Positions 1 through 13,110 of a stretch of 64,000 bases of DNA are shown here, in pieces; positions within the stretch are counted from its first letter, which is position 1, and every line of letters begins with the position of its first letter. The position numbers were made by a program, and so were the translations under genes. Origin of the DNA: Colletes latitarsis (Eukaryota > Arthropoda > Insecta > Hymenoptera > Colletidae); NCBI RefSeq assembly GCF_051014445.1, contig NW_027488370.1:8804001-8868000 (forward strand), written 5' to 3'. The notes beneath the pieces were generated by a model, which saw only the letters and a list, made by a program, of their open reading frames with translations, did not search any database and was not told the DNA's origin.

Positions 1-710
1 GCCAGATCCTGGCCTATTTCTGATATGGATCCCGTAGTAATGTGGTACCACACTGAAACAGTCAATAAAAGCTGGTTCCGATTAGTATTTTAGAGGATAA
101 CGGTGGTTATGTCTGTGTTAGTTCTGGTATTTGCAATCATCTGGCCCATACTTTCGCGTTTTTCGCATACTTGTTGGCAGATCCTGTCCTTTTTCTGGCT
201 TGGACCACGTAGTAATGTGGTACCACATCGAAACTGTCAATTAAACCTGGTTGCGAATAATATTTTAGAGGATAACGCTGGTTATGTCTGGGATAGTTCT
301 GGTATTTGCAATCACCTGGTTCATACTTTCGCGTTTTTCGCATAGTTGTTGGCCAGATCCTGGGTTTTTTCTGGTTTGGATCCCGTAGTAATGTGGTTCC
401 ACACCGAAACAGTCAATTAAACCTGTTTGCGATTAACATTTTACAGGATATCGCCCGTTATGTCTGGGCTAGGTCTGGTATTTGCCCTCATCTGGCTCGT
501 ACATTCGCATTTTTCGCATAGTTGTCGGCCAGATCCTGGGTTTTTTGTGGATTGGATCCCGTCGTAATGTGGTTCCACACCGAAACAGTCAATTAAACCT
601 GGTTGCGATTAATATTTTAGAGGATAACGCCGGTTATGTCTAGGTTAGGACTGGTATTTGCCCTCATCTGGCTCGTACTTTCGCATTTTTCGCTTACTTG
701 TTGGCCTGAT

Positions 711-3333
711 CCTAGCCTTTTTATGGTTTGGATCACGTAGTAATGCGGTACCACGCCGAAACAGTCAATTAAACCTGGTTGCGATTAATATTGTAGAGGA
801 TAACGCCGGTTATGACTCGGTTAGGTCTGGTATTTGCCCTCATCTGGCTCGTACTTTCGCATTTTTCGCATACTTGTTGGCCAGATCCTGGCCTTTTTCT
901 GGCTTGGACCACGTAGTAATGTGGTACCACACCGAAACTGTCAATTAAACCTGGGTCCGATTAATATTTTAGAGGATAACGCGGGTTATGTCTGGTTTAG
1001 GTCTGGTATTTGCCCTCATCTGACTCGTACATTCGCATTTTTCGCATAGTTGTTGGCCAGATCCTGGGTTTTTTCAGGTTTGGATCCCGTACTAATGTGG
1101 TTCCACACCGAAACTGTCAATTAAACCTGGTTGCGATTAATATTTTAGAGGCTAACGCCGGTTATGTCTCGGTTAGGACTGGTATTTGTCCTCATTTGGC
1201 TCGTGCTTTCGCGTTTTTCGCATACTTGTTGGCCAGACCCTGGCCTTTTTCTGGTTTGGATCACGTAGTAATGTGGCACCACACTGAAACAGTCAATAGA
1301 AGCTGGTTCCGATCAGTATTTTAGAGGATAACGGTGGTTATATCTGGGTTAGTTCTGGTATTTGCAATCATCTGGCTCCTACATTCGCGTTTTTCGCATA
1401 CTTGTTGGCCAAATCCTGGGATTTTTCAGGTTTTGATCCCGTAGTAATGTGGTTCCACACCGAAACGGTCAATTAAACCCGGCTGCGATTAATATTTTAT
1501 AGGATAACGCCGGTGATGTCTGGGTTAGGTCTGGTATTTTCCCTCATCTGGCTCGTACTTTCGCATTTTTCGCATACTTGTTTGCCAGATCTTGGGCTTT
1601 TTGTGGATTGGATCCCGTCGTAATGTGGTTCCACACCGAAACAGTCAATTAAACCTGGTTGCGATTAATATTTTAGAGGATAACGGTGGTTATGTCTGTG
1701 TTAGTTCTGGTATTTGCCCTCATCTGGCTCGTACTTTCGCATTTTTCGCATACTTGTTGGCCAGATCTTGGGATTTTTCAGGTTTTGATCCCGTAGTAAT
1801 GTGGTTCCACACCGAAACGGTCAATTAAACCCGGCTGCGATTAATATTTTATAGGATAACGCCGGCTATGTCTATGTTAGGTCTGGTATTTGCCCTCATT
1901 TGGCTCGTGCTTTCGCATTTTTCGCTTACGTGTTGGCCTGATCCTAGCCTTTTTATGGTTTGGATCACGTAGTAATGTGGTTCCACACCGAAACAGTCAA
2001 TTAAACCTGGTTGCGATTAATATTTTAGAGGATATCGCCGGTTATGTCTGGGTTAGGTCTGGTATTTGCCCTCATCTGGCTCGTACTTTCGCATTTTTCG
2101 CTTACTTGTTGGCCTGATCCTAGCCTTTTTATGGTTTGGATCACGTAGTAATGCGGTACCACACCGAAACAGTCAATTAAACCTGGTTGCGATTAATATT
2201 GTAGAGGATAACGCCGGTTATGTCTGGGTTAGGTCTGGTATTTGCCCTCATCTGGCTCGTACTTTCGCATTTTTCGCATAGTTGTTGGCCAGATCCTGGG
2301 TTTTTTCAGGTTTGGATCCCGTACTAATGTGGTTCCACACCGCAACTGTCAATTAAACCTGGTTGCGATTAATATTTTAGAGGCTAACGCCGGTTATGTC
2401 TCGGTTAGGACTGGTATTTGTCCTCATTTGGCTCGTGCTTTCGCGTTTTTCGCATACTTGTTGGCCAGACCCTGGCCTTTTTCTGGTTTGGATCACGTAG
2501 TAATGTGGCACCACACTGAAACAGTCAATAGAAGCTGGTTCCGATTAGTATTTTAGAGGATAACGCTGGTTATATCTGGGTTAGTTCTGGTATTTGCAAT
2601 CATCTGGCTCCTACATTCGCGTTTTTCGCATACTTGTTGGCCAAATCCTGGGATTTTTCAGGTTTTGATCCCGTAGTAATGTGGTTCCACACCGAAACGG
2701 TCAATTAAACCCGACTGCGATTAATATTTTATAGGATAACGCCGGTGATGTCTGGGTTAGGTCTGGTATTTTCCCTCATCTGGCTCGTACTTTCGCATTT
2801 TTCGCATACTTGTTTGCCAGATCTTGGGTTTTTTGTGGATTGGATCCCGTCGTAATGTGGTTCCACACCGAAACAGTCAATTAAACCTGGTTGCGATTAA
2901 TATTTTAGAGGATAACGGTGGTTATGTCTGTGTTAGTTCTGGTATTTGCCCTCATCTGGCTCGTACTTTCGCATTTTTCGCTTACTTGTTGGCCTGATCC
3001 TAGCCTTTTTATAGTTTGGATCACGTAGTAATGCGGTACCACACCGAAACAGTCAATTAAACCTGGTTGCGATTAATATTGTAGAGGATAACGCCGGTTA
3101 TGTCTGGGTTAGGTCTGGTATTTGCCCTCATCTGGCTCGTACTTTCGCATTTTTCGCAAACTTGTTGGCCAGATCCTGGCCTTTTTCTGGCTTGGACCAA
3201 GTAGTAATGTGGGACCACACTGAAACAGTCAATTAAACCTGATTGCGATTAGTATTTTAGAGGATAACGCCGGTTATGTCTCGGTTAGGTCTAGGATTTG
3301 CCGTCATCTGTCTCGTACTTTCGCGTATTTCGC
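711..3333 (+). repeat. Family A head block, copy 1
   Basis: About 15 monomers that recur 14,238 bp downstream at 14,949-17,571. The match starts at CCTAGCCTTTTTATGG and includes shared private variants such as GATCCCGTACTAATGTGG and GAGGCTAACGCCGG. Single-base differences are rare: 3,012 reads TATAGTTTGG where copy 2 has TATGGTTTGG, and 2,343 has CGCAACTG against CGAAACTG. Positions 1-710 are ordinary A monomers; the first about 120 bases resemble the sequence from about 3,706. Confidence 0.92.
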
Positions 3334-3685
3334 ATACTTGTTGGCCAGATCCTGGGTTTTTTCGGGTTTGGATCACGTAGTAATGTTGGACCACATTGAA
3401 ACAGTTAATTAAACCTGGTTGCGATTAATATTTTAGAGGATAACGCTGGTCATTTCTCGGTTAGGTCTGGGATTTGCCCCCATCTGGCTCGTACTTTCGC
3501 ATTTTTCGCATACTTGTTGGCCAGATCCTGGCCTTTTTCTGGCTTGGACCAAGTAGTAAAGTGGGACCACACTGAAACAGTCAATTAAACCTGGTTGCGA
3601 ATAGTATTTTAGAGGATAACGCCTGTTATGTCTCGGTTAGGTCTAGGATTTGCCGTCATCTGTCTCGTACTTTCGCGTATTTCGC
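3334..3685 (+). repeat. Two-monomer segment present only in left superrepeat
   Basis: A 352-bp (two-monomer) stretch carrying GGTTTTTTCGGGTTTGGATC and GTTGGACCACATTG. It has no counterpart at the matching point of the right version (17,571-17,577), where the displacement drops from 14,238 to 13,886. The segment begins and ends at the same monomer phase, so it is an in-register insertion on the left or deletion on the right. A related monomer occurs near 10,910. Confidence 0.8.
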
Positions 3686-3722
3686 ATACTTGTTTGCCAG
3701 AACCTGGCATATTTCTGATATG

Positions 3723-5834
3723 GATCCCGTAGTAATGTGGTACCACACTGAAACAGTCAATAAAAGCTGGTTCCGATTAGTATTTTAGAGGATAACGGTG
3801 GTTATGTCTGTGTTAGTTCTGGTATTTGCAATCATCTGGGTCATACTTTCGCGTTTATCGTACACTTGTTGGCCAGATCCTGGCCCTTTTCTGGTTTGGA
3901 TCACGTAGTAATGTGGTACCACACTGAAGCAGTCAATAGAAGCTGGTTGCGATAAGTATTTTAGAGGATATCGCTGGTTATGTCTGGGTTAGTTCTGGTA
4001 TTTGCTATCATCTGGCATATACTTTCGCGTTTTTCGCAAACTTGTTGGACAGATCCTGGTCTTTTTCTGGCTTGGACCAAGTAGTAATGTGGGACCACAT
4101 TGAAACTGTCAATTAAACCTGGTTGCGATTAGTATTTTAGAGGATAACGCCGGTTATGTCTCGCTTAGGTCTAGGATTTGCCGTCATCTGTCTCGGACTT
4201 TCGCGTATTTCGCATACTTGTTGGCCAGATCCTGGCCGATTTCTGGTTTGGATTACGTAGTAATGTGGCACCACACTGAAACAGTCAATAAAAGCTGGTT
4301 CCGATTAGTATTTTAGAGGATAACGGTGGTTATGTCTGTGTTAGTTCTGGTATTTGCAATCATCTGGGTCATACTTTCGCGTTTATCGTACACTTGTTGG
4401 CCAGATCCTGGCCCTTTTCTGGTTTGGATCACGTAGTAATGTGGTACCACACTGAAGCAGTCAATAGAAGCTGGTTGCGATAAGTATTTTAGAGGATATC
4501 GCTGGTTATGTCTGGGTTAGTTCTGGTATTTGCTATCATCTGGCATATACTTTCGCGTTTTTCGCAAACTTGTTGGACAGATCCTGGTCTTTTTCTGACT
4601 TGGACCAAGTAGTAATGTGGGACCACATTGAAGCTGTCAATTAAACCTGGTTGCGATTAGTATTTTAGAGGATAACGCCGGTTATGTCTCGGTTAGGTCT
4701 AGGATTTGCCGTCATCTGTCTCGGACTTTCGCGTATTTCGCATACTTGTTGGCCAGATCCTGGCCGATTTCTGGTTTGGATTACGTAGTAATGTGGCACC
4801 ACACTGAAACAGTCAATAGAAGCTGGTTCCTATTAGTATTTTAGAGGATAACGCTGGTTATATCTGGGTTAGTTCTGGTATTTGCAATCATCTGGGTCAT
4901 ACTTTCGCGTTTATCGTACACTTGTTGGCCAGATCCTGGCCCTTTTCTGGTTTGGATCACGTAGTAATGTGGTACCACACTGAAGCAGTCAATAGAAGCT
5001 GGTTGCGATAAGTATTTTAGAGGATATCGCTGGTTATGTCTGGGTTAGTTCTGGTATTTGCTATCATCTGGCATATACTTTCGCGTTTTTCGCAAACTTG
5101 TTGGACAGATCCTGGTCTTTTTCTGACTTGGACCAAGTAGTAATGTGGGACCACATTGAAGCTGTCAATTAAACCTGGTTGCGATTAGTATTTTAGAGGA
5201 TAACGCCGGTTATGTCTCGGTTAGGTCTAGGATTTGCCGTCATCTGTCTCGGACTTTCGCGTATTTCGCATACTTGTTGGCCAGATCCTGGCCGATTTCT
5301 GGTTTGGATTACGTAGTAATGTGGCACCACACTGAAACAGTCAATAAAAGCTGGTTCCGATTAGTATTTTAGAGGATAACGGTGGTTATGTCTGTGTTAG
5401 TTCTGGTATTTGCAATCATCTGGGTCATACTTTCGCGTTTATCGTACACTTGTTGGCCAGATCCTGGCCCTTTTCTGGTTTGGATCACGTAGTAATGTGG
5501 TACCACACTGAAGCAGTCAATAGAAGCTGGTTGCGATAAGTATTTTAGAGGATATCGCTGGTTATGTCTGGGTTAGTTCTGGTATTTGCTATCATCTGGC
5601 ATATACTTTCGCGTTTTTCGCAAACTTGTTGGACAGATCCTGGTCTTTTTCTGACTTGGACCAAGTAGTAATGTGGGACCACATTGAAGCTGTCAATTAA
5701 ACCTGGTTGCGATTAGTATTTTAGAGGATAACGCCGGTTATGTCTCGGTTAGGTCTAGGATTTGCCGTCATCTGTCTCGGACTTTCGCGTATTTCGCATA
5801 CTTGTTGGCCAGATCCTGGCCGATTTCTGGTTTG
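3723..5834 (+). repeat. 528-bp trimer HOR, four units (left)
   Basis: Units start at 3,723, 4,251, 4,779 and 5,307, exactly 528 bp (3 x 176) apart; the marker recurs at 5,835, where the next unit changes into the leader block after about 5,930. Each unit holds a GATTACG or GATCCCG monomer, a monomer with TTTATCGTACACTTG, and a monomer with TTGTTGGACAGATCCTGG. Units at 4,779 and 5,835 carry CAATAGAAGCTGGTTCCTAT, while 4,251 and 5,307 carry CAATAAAAGCTGGTTCCGAT, so a 1,056-bp double unit may also have been duplicated. Confidence 0.93.
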
Positions 5835-5849
5835 GATTACGTAGTAATG

Positions 5850-7140
5850 TGGCACCACACTGAAACAGTCAATAGAAGCTGGTTCCTATTAGTATTTTAG
5901 AGGATAACGCTGGTTATATCTGGGTTAGTTCTGGTATTTGCAATCATCTGGCTCATACTTTCGCGTTTTTCGTACATTTGTTGGCCAGATCCTGGCCCTT
6001 TTCTTGTTTGGATCACGTAGTAATGTGGTACCACACTGAAACAGTCAATAGAAGCTGGTTGCGATATGTATTTTAGAGGATATCGCTGATATGCCTGGGT
6101 TAGTTCTGGTATTTGCTATCATCTGGCATATACTTTCGCGTTTTTCGCATACTTGTTGGCCAGACCCTGGGTTTTTTCTGGTTTGTATCCCGTAGTAATG
6201 AGGTTCCACACCGAAACAGTCAATTAAACTGGTTGCGATTAATACTTTAGAGGATAACGCCGGTTATCTCTCGGGTAGGTCTGGGATTTGTCCTCATCTG
6301 GCTTGTACTTTCGCGTTTTTCGCATACTTGTTGGCCAGTTCCTGGACTTTTTCTGGCATGGACCACGTAGGAATGTTGTACCACACCGAAACAGTCAATT
6401 AAACCTCGTTGCGGATAATATTTTAGAGGATAACGCTGGTTATGTCTGGGATAGTTCTGGTATTTGCAATCACCTGGTTCATACTTTCGCGTTTTTCGCA
6501 TAGTTGTTGGCCAGATCCTGGGGTTTTTTCTGGTTTGGATCCCGTAGTAATGTGGTTCCACACCGAAACAGTCAATTGAACCTGTCCGATTAATATTTTA
6601 CAGGATATCGCCGGTTATGTCTGGGTTAGGTCTGGCATTTGCCCTCATCTGGCTCGTACATTCGCATTTTTCGCATAGTTGTCGGCCAGATCCTGGGTTT
6701 TTTCTGGTTTGGATCCCGTAGTAATGTGGTTCCACACCGAAACAGTAAATTAAACCTGTTTGCGATTAATATTTTACAGGATATCGCCGGTTATGTCTGG
6801 GTTAGGTCTGGTATTTGCCCTCATCTGGCTCGTACATTCGCATTTTTCGCATAGTTGTCGGCCAGATCCTGGGTCTTTTCAGGTTTGGATCCCGTAGTAA
6901 TATGGTTCCACACCGAAAGTGTCAATTAAACCCGGCAGCGATTAATATTTTATAGGATAACGCCGGTGATGTCTGGGTTAGGTCTGGTATTTTCCCTCAT
7001 CTGGCTCGTACTTTCGCATTTTTCGCATACTTGTTGGCCAGATCTTGGGTTTTTTATGGATTGGATCCCGTCGTAATGTGGTTCCACAGCGAAACAGTCA
7101 ATTAAACCTGGTTGCGATTAATATTTTAGAGGATAACGCC
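5850..7140 (+). repeat. Leader block of 11-mer HOR, copy 1
   Basis: Monomers between the trimer array and the 11-mer array. They recur at displacements of 5,970 (11,820-13,110) and 13,358 (19,208-20,498). Shared private variants include GATATCGCTGATATGCCTGG, CCAGTTCCTGGACTTTTTC, CAATTGAACCTGTCCGATTA and GATCCTGGGGTTTTTTC. A single change, CAGTAAATTAAACC near 6,747, separates this copy from the other two. Confidence 0.92.
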
Positions 7141-9074
7141 GGCTATGTCTAGGTTAGGTCTGGTATTTGACCTCATCTGTCTCGTACTTTCGCGTATTTC
7201 GCATACTTGTTGTACAGATCCTGGCCGATTTCTAATTTGGATCCCGTAGTAATGTGGTACCACACTGAAACAGTCAATAAAAGCTGGTTCCGATTAGTAT
7301 TTTAGCTGATAACGGTGGTTATGTCTGTGTTAGTTCTGGTATTTGCAATCATCTGGCTCATACTTTCGCGTTTTTCGTACATTTGTTGGCCAGATCCTGG
7401 CCCTTTTCTTGTTTGGATCACGTAGTAATGTGGTACCACACTGAAACAGTCAATAGAAGCCGGTTGCGATAAGTATTTTAGAGGATATCGCTGGTTATGT
7501 CTGGGTTAGTTCTGGTATTTGCTATCATCTGGCATATACTTTCGCGTCTTTCGCATACTTGTTGGCCAGATCCTGGGTTTTTTCTGGTTTGTATCCCGTA
7601 GTAATGAGGTTCCACACCGAAACAGTCAATTAAACTGGTTGCGATTAATACCTTAGAGGATAACACCGGTTATCTCTCGGGTAGGTCTGGGATTTGTCCT
7701 CATCTGGCTTGTATTTTCGCGTTTTTCGCATACTTGTTGGCCAGATCTTGGGTTTTTTGTGGATTGGATCCCGTCGTAATGTGGTTCCACACCGAAACAG
7801 TCAATTAAACCTCGTTGCGGATAATATTTTAGAGGATAACGCTGGTTATGTCTGGGACAGTTCTGGTATTTGCAATCATCTGGCTCGTACTTTCGCATTT
7901 TTCGCAAACTTGTTGGCCAGATCCTGGCCTTTTTCTGGCTTGGACCACGTAGTAACGTGGTTCCACACCGAAACAGTCAATTAAACCTGTATGCGATTAA
8001 TATTTTACAGGATATCGCCGGTTATGTCTGGGTTAGGTCTGGTATTTGCCCCCATCTGGCTCGTACATTCGCATTTTTCGCATACTTGTTGGCCAGATCC
8101 TGGGTTTTTTCTGGTTTGTATCCCGTAGTAATGAGGTTCCACACCGAAACAGTCAATTAAACTGGTTGCGATTAATACTTTAGAGGATAACGCCGGTTAT
8201 CTCTCGGGTAGGTCTGGGATTTGTCCTCATCTGGCTTGTACTTTCGCGTTTTTCGCATACTTGTTGACCAGATCCTGGCCTTTTTCTGGTCTGGATTACG
8301 TAGTAATGTGGCACCACACTGAAACAGTCAATAGAAGCTGGTTCCTATTAGTATTTTAGAGGATAACGCTGGTAATGTCTGGGTTAGTTCTGGTATTTGC
8401 AATCATCTGGCTCCTACATTCGTGTTTTTCGCATACTTGTTGACCAAATCCTGGGATTCTTCAGGTTTTGATCCCGTAGCAATGTGGTTCCACACCGAAA
8501 CGGTCAATTAAACCCGGCAGCGATTAATATTTTATAGGATAACGCCGGTGATGTCTGGGTTAGGTCTGGTATTTTCCCGCATCTGGCTCGTACTTTCGCA
8601 TTTTTCGCATACTTGTTGGCCAGATCTTGGGTTTTTTGTGGATTGGATCCCGTCGTAATGTGGTTCCACACCGAAACAGTCAATTAAACCTGTTTGCGAT
8701 TTATATTTTAGAGGATATCGCCGGTTATGTCTGGGTTAGGTCTGGTATTTGCCCTCATCTGGCTCGTACATTCGCATTTTTCGCATAGTTGTCGGCCAGA
8801 TCCTGGGTCTTTTCAGGTTTGGATCCCGTAGTAATGTGGTTCCACACCGAAAGTGTCAATTAAACCCGGCAGCGATTAATATTTTATAGGATAACGCCGG
8901 TGATGTCTGGGTTAGGTCTGGTATTTTCCCTCATCTGGCTCGTACTTTCGCATTTTTCGCATACTTGTTGGCCAGATCTTGGGTTTTTTATGGATTGGAT
9001 CCCGTCGTAATGTGGTTCCACAGCGAAACAGTCAATTAAACCTGGTTGCGATTAATATTTTAGAGGATAACGCC
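7141..9074 (+). repeat. 1,934-bp 11-mer HOR unit, left unit 1
   Basis: The marker GGCTATGTCTAGG occurs at 7,141 and again at 9,075, 1,934 bp later (11 monomers, slightly short of 11 x 176 because of single-base deletions such as TTAAACTGG). Other markers are TTTTAGCTGATAACGG, TCGCGTCTTTCGC and CCCGTAGCAATGTGG. One of the eleven monomers (about 7,741-7,800) is of the TTTTTTGTGGATTGG type where unit 2 has the CCAGTTCCTGGAC type, so a monomer has been exchanged or converted. Confidence 0.92.
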
Positions 9075-10690
9075 GGCTATGTCTAGGTTAGGTCTGGTAT
9101 TTGACCTCATCTGTCTCGTACTTTCGCGTATTTCGCATACTTGTTGTACAGATCCTGGCCGATTTCTGATTTGGATCCCGTAGTAATGTGGTACCACACT
9201 GAAACAGTCAATAAAAGCTGGTTCCGATTAGTATTTTAGCTGATAACGGTGGTTATGTCTGTGTTAGTTCTGGTATTTGCAATCATCTGGCTCATACTTT
9301 CGCGTTTTTCGTACATTTGTTGGCCAGATCCTGGCCCTTTTCTTGTTTGGATCACGTAGTAATGTGGTACCACACTGAAACAGTCAATAGAAGCCGGTTG
9401 CGATAAGTATTTTAGAGGATATCGCTGGTTATGTCTGGGTTAGTTCTGGTATTTGCTATCATCTGGCATATACTTTCGCGTCTTTCGCATACTTGTTGGC
9501 CAGATCCTGGGTTTTTTCTGGTTTGTATCCCGTAGTAATGAGGTTCCACACCGAAACAGTCAATTAAACTGGTTGCGATTAATACCTTAGAGGATAACGC
9601 CGGTTATCTCTCGGGTAGGTCTGGGATTTGTCCTCATCTGGCTTGTATTTTCGCGTTTTTCGCATACTTGTTGGCCAGTTCCTGGACTTTTTCTGGCATG
9701 GACCACGTAGGAATGTTGTACCACACCGAAACAGTCAATTAAACATCGTTGCGGATAATATTTTAGAGGATAACGCTGGTTATGTCTGGGACAGTTCTGG
9801 TATTTGCAATCATCTGGCTCGTACTTTCGCATTTTTCGCAAACTTGTTGGCCAGATCCTGGCCTTTTTCTGGCTTGGACCACGTAGTAACGTGGTTCCAC
9901 ACCGAAACAGTCAATTAAACCTGTATGCGATTAATATTTTACAGGATATCGCCGGTTATGTCTGGGTTAGGTCTGGTATTTGCCCCCATCTGGCTCGTAC
10001 ATTCGCATTTTTCGCATACTTGTTGGCCAGATCCTGGGTTTTTTCTGGTTTGTATCCCGTAGTAATGAGGTTCCACACCGAAACAGTCAATTAAACTGGT
10101 TGCGATTAATACTTTAGAGGATAACGCCGGTTATCTCTCGGGTAGGTCTGGGATTTGTCCTCATCTGGCTTGTACTTTCGCGTTTTTCGCATACTTGTTG
10201 ACCAGATCCTGGCCTTTTTCTGGTCTGGATTACGTAGTAATGTGGCACCACACTGAAACAGTCAATAGAAGCTGGTTCCAATTAGTATTTTAGAGGATAA
10301 CGCTGGTAATGTCTGGGTTAGTTCTGGTATTTGCAATCATCTGGCTCCTACATTCGTGTTTTTCGCATACTTGTTGACCAAATCCTGGGATTCTTCAGGT
10401 TTTGATCCCGTAGCAATGTGGTTCCACACCGAAACGGTCAATTAAACCCGGCAGCGGTTAATATTTTATAGGATAACGCCGGTGATGTCTGGGTTAGGTC
10501 TGGTATTTTCCCGCATCTGGCTCGTACTTTCGCATTTTTCGCATACTTGTTGGCCAGATCTTGGGTTTTTTGTGGATTGGATCCCGTCGTAATGTGGTTC
10601 CACACCGAAACAGTCAATTAAACCTGTTTGCGATTTATATTTTAGAGGATATCGCCGGTAATGTCTGGGTTAGGTCTGGTATTTGCCCTC
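9075..10690 (+). repeat. 11-mer HOR, left unit 2 (about 9 monomers)
   Basis: Matches the preceding unit at 1,934 bp up to about 10,690. There it switches to monomers carrying GCCGGTAATGTCTGG and CAAACTTCTTGGCCAG, which close the block. The same closing monomers follow the other 11-mer arrays near 14,720 and 25,985. Confidence 0.9.
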
Positions 10691-11282
10691 ATCTGGCTCG
10701 TACTTTCGCATTTTTCGCAAACTTCTTGGCCAGATCCTGGCCGATTTCTGATTTGGATCCCGTAGTAATGTGGTACCACACTGAAACAGTCAATTAAACC
10801 TGATTGCGATTAGTATTTTAGAGGATAACGCCGGTTATGTCACGGTTAATTCTAGGATTTGCCGTCATCTGTCTGGTACTTTCGCGTATTTCACATACTT
10901 GTTGGCCAGATCCTCGGTTTTTTCGGGTTTGGATCACGTAGTAATGTGGGACCACATTGAAACAGTTAATTAAACCTGGTTGCGATTAATATTTTAGAGG
11001 ATAACGCTGGTCATTTCTCGGTTAGGTCTGGGATTTGCCCCATCTGGCTCGTACTTTCGCATTTTTCGCTTACTTGTTGGCCTGATCCTAGACTTTTTAT
11101 GGTTTGGATCACGTAGTAATGTGGTACCACACTGAAACAGTCAATAGAAGCTGGATCCGATTAGTATCTTAGAGGATAACGCTGGTTATATCTCGGTCAG
11201 GTCTGGGATTTGCCCTCATCTGACTCGTACTTTCGCACTTTTCGCATACTTGTTGGCCAGATCCTGGGCTTTCTCTGGTTTG
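10691..11282 (+). repeat. Closing monomers and variable link between superrepeats
   Basis: 10,691 to about 10,908 is the closing segment shared with about 14,728-14,945 and 25,982-26,199 (displacements 4,037 and 15,291). It contains GTCACGGTTAATTCTAGG and the B-like TTCACATAC at 10,890. From about 10,910 the monomers match only loosely: one resembles 3,350-3,500 and the next carries CTGATCCTAGACTTTTTATG. Confidence 0.8.
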
Positions 11283-11452
11283 GATCACGTAGTAATGTGG
11301 TACCACACTGTCAATAAAAGCTGGTTCCGCTTGGTATTTGTGGGGATAACGCCGGTTATGTCTCGGTTAGGTCTGGGATTTGCCCTCATCTGACACGTAC
11401 TTTCGCACTTTTCGCATAGTTGTTGGCCAGATCCTGGCCTTGTTCTGGTTTG
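11283..11452 (+). repeat. Short 170-bp monomer
   Basis: This monomer lacks six bases (GAAACA) inside the usual CACACTGAAACAGTCAAT, reading CACACTGTCAATAAAAG near 11,306. It also has the one-off GGTATTTGTGGGGATAACG where neighbours read GTATTTTAGAGGATAACG. It lies in a stretch (10,960-11,452) of loosely matching monomers between two superrepeats and I found no copy of it elsewhere. Confidence 0.85.
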
Positions 11453-11930
11453 GATCACGTAGTAATGTGGTACCACACTGAAGCAGTCAATAGAAGCTGG
11501 TTGCGATAAGTATTTTAGAGGATATCGCTGGTTATGTCTGGGTTAGTTCTGGTATTTGCTATCATCTGGCATATACTTTCGCGTTTTTCGCAAACTTGTT
11601 GGACAGATCCTGGTCTTTTTCTGGCTTGGACCAAGTAGTAATGTGGGACCACATTGAAACTGTCAATTAAACCTGGTTGCGATTAGTATTTTAGAGGATA
11701 ACGCCGGTTATGTCTCGCTTAGGTCTAGGATTTGCCGTCATCTGTCTCGGACTTTCGCGTATTTCGCATACTTGTTGGCCAGATCCTGGCCGATTTCTGG
11801 TTTGGATTACGTAGTAATGTGGCACCACACTGAAACAGTCAATAAAAGCTGTTTCCGATTAGTATTTTAGAGGATAACGGTGGTTATGTCTGTGTTAGTT
11901 CTGGTATTTGCAATCATCTGGCTCATACTT
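11453..11930 (+). repeat. Trimer HOR remnant in short superrepeat
   Basis: About one trimer unit, matching 5,483-5,960 at a displacement of 5,970. Its monomers begin at 11,453, 11,629 and 11,805, and it leads directly into the leader block. It is the third and shortest state of the trimer array in this window. Confidence 0.85.
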
Positions 11931-13110
11931 TCGCGTTTTTCGTACATTTGTTGGCCAGATCCTGGCCCTTTTCTTGTTTGGATCACGTAGTAATGTGGTA
12001 CCACACTGAAACAGTCAATAGAAGCTGGTTGCGATATGTATTTTAGAGGATATCGCTGATATGCCTGGGTTAGTTCTGGTATTTGCTATCATCTGGCATA
12101 TACTTTCGCGTTTTTCGCATACTTGTTGGCCAGACCCTGGGTTTTTTCTGGTTTGTATCCCGTAGTAATGAGGTTCCACACCGAAACAGTCAATTAAACT
12201 GGTTGCGATTAATACTTTAGAGGATAACGCCGGTTATCTCTCGGGTAGGTCTGGGATTTGTCCTCATCTGGCTTGTACTTTCGCGTTTTTCGCATACTTG
12301 TTGGCCAGTTCCTGGACTTTTTCTGGCATGGACCACGTAGGAATGTTGTACCACACCGAAACAGTCAATTAAACCTCGTTGCGGATAATATTTTAGAGGA
12401 TAACGCTGGTTATGTCTGGGATAGTTCTGGTATTTGCAATCACCTGGTTCATACTTTCGCGTTTTTCGCATAGTTGTTGGCCAGATCCTGGGGTTTTTTC
12501 TGGTTTGGATCCCGTAGTAATGTGGTTCCACACCGAAACAGTCAATTGAACCTGTCCGATTAATATTTTACAGGATATCGCCGGTTATGTCTGGGTTAGG
12601 TCTGGCATTTGCCCTCATCTGGCTCGTACATTCGCATTTTTCGCATAGTTGTCGGCCAGATCCTGGGTTTTTTCTGGTTTGGATCCCGTAGTAATGTGGT
12701 TCCACACCGAAACAGTCAATTAAACCTGTTTGCGATTAATATTTTACAGGATATCGCCGGTTATGTCTGGGTTAGGTCTGGTATTTGCCCTCATCTGGCT
12801 CGTACATTCGCATTTTTCGCATAGTTGTCGGCCAGATCCTGGGTCTTTTCAGGTTTGGATCCCGTAGTAATGTGGTTCCACACCGAAAGTGTCAATTAAA
12901 CCCGGCAGCGATTAATATTTTATAGGATAACGCCGGTGATGTCTGGGTTAGGTCTGGTATTTTCCCTCATCTGGCTCGTACTTTCGCATTTTTCGCATAC
13001 TTGTTGGCCAGATCTTGGGTTTTTTATGGATTGGATCCCGTCGTAATGTGGTTCCACAGCGAAACAGTCAATCAAACCTGGTTGCGATTAATATTTTAGA
13101 GGATAACGCC
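11820..13110 (+). repeat. Leader block of 11-mer HOR, copy 2
   Basis: Near-identical to 5,850-7,140. Small differences include AAAGCTGTTTCCGATT near 11,850 and CAATCAAACC near 13,070. It follows the trimer remnant, so the short version keeps the same block order as the long ones. Confidence 0.92.
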
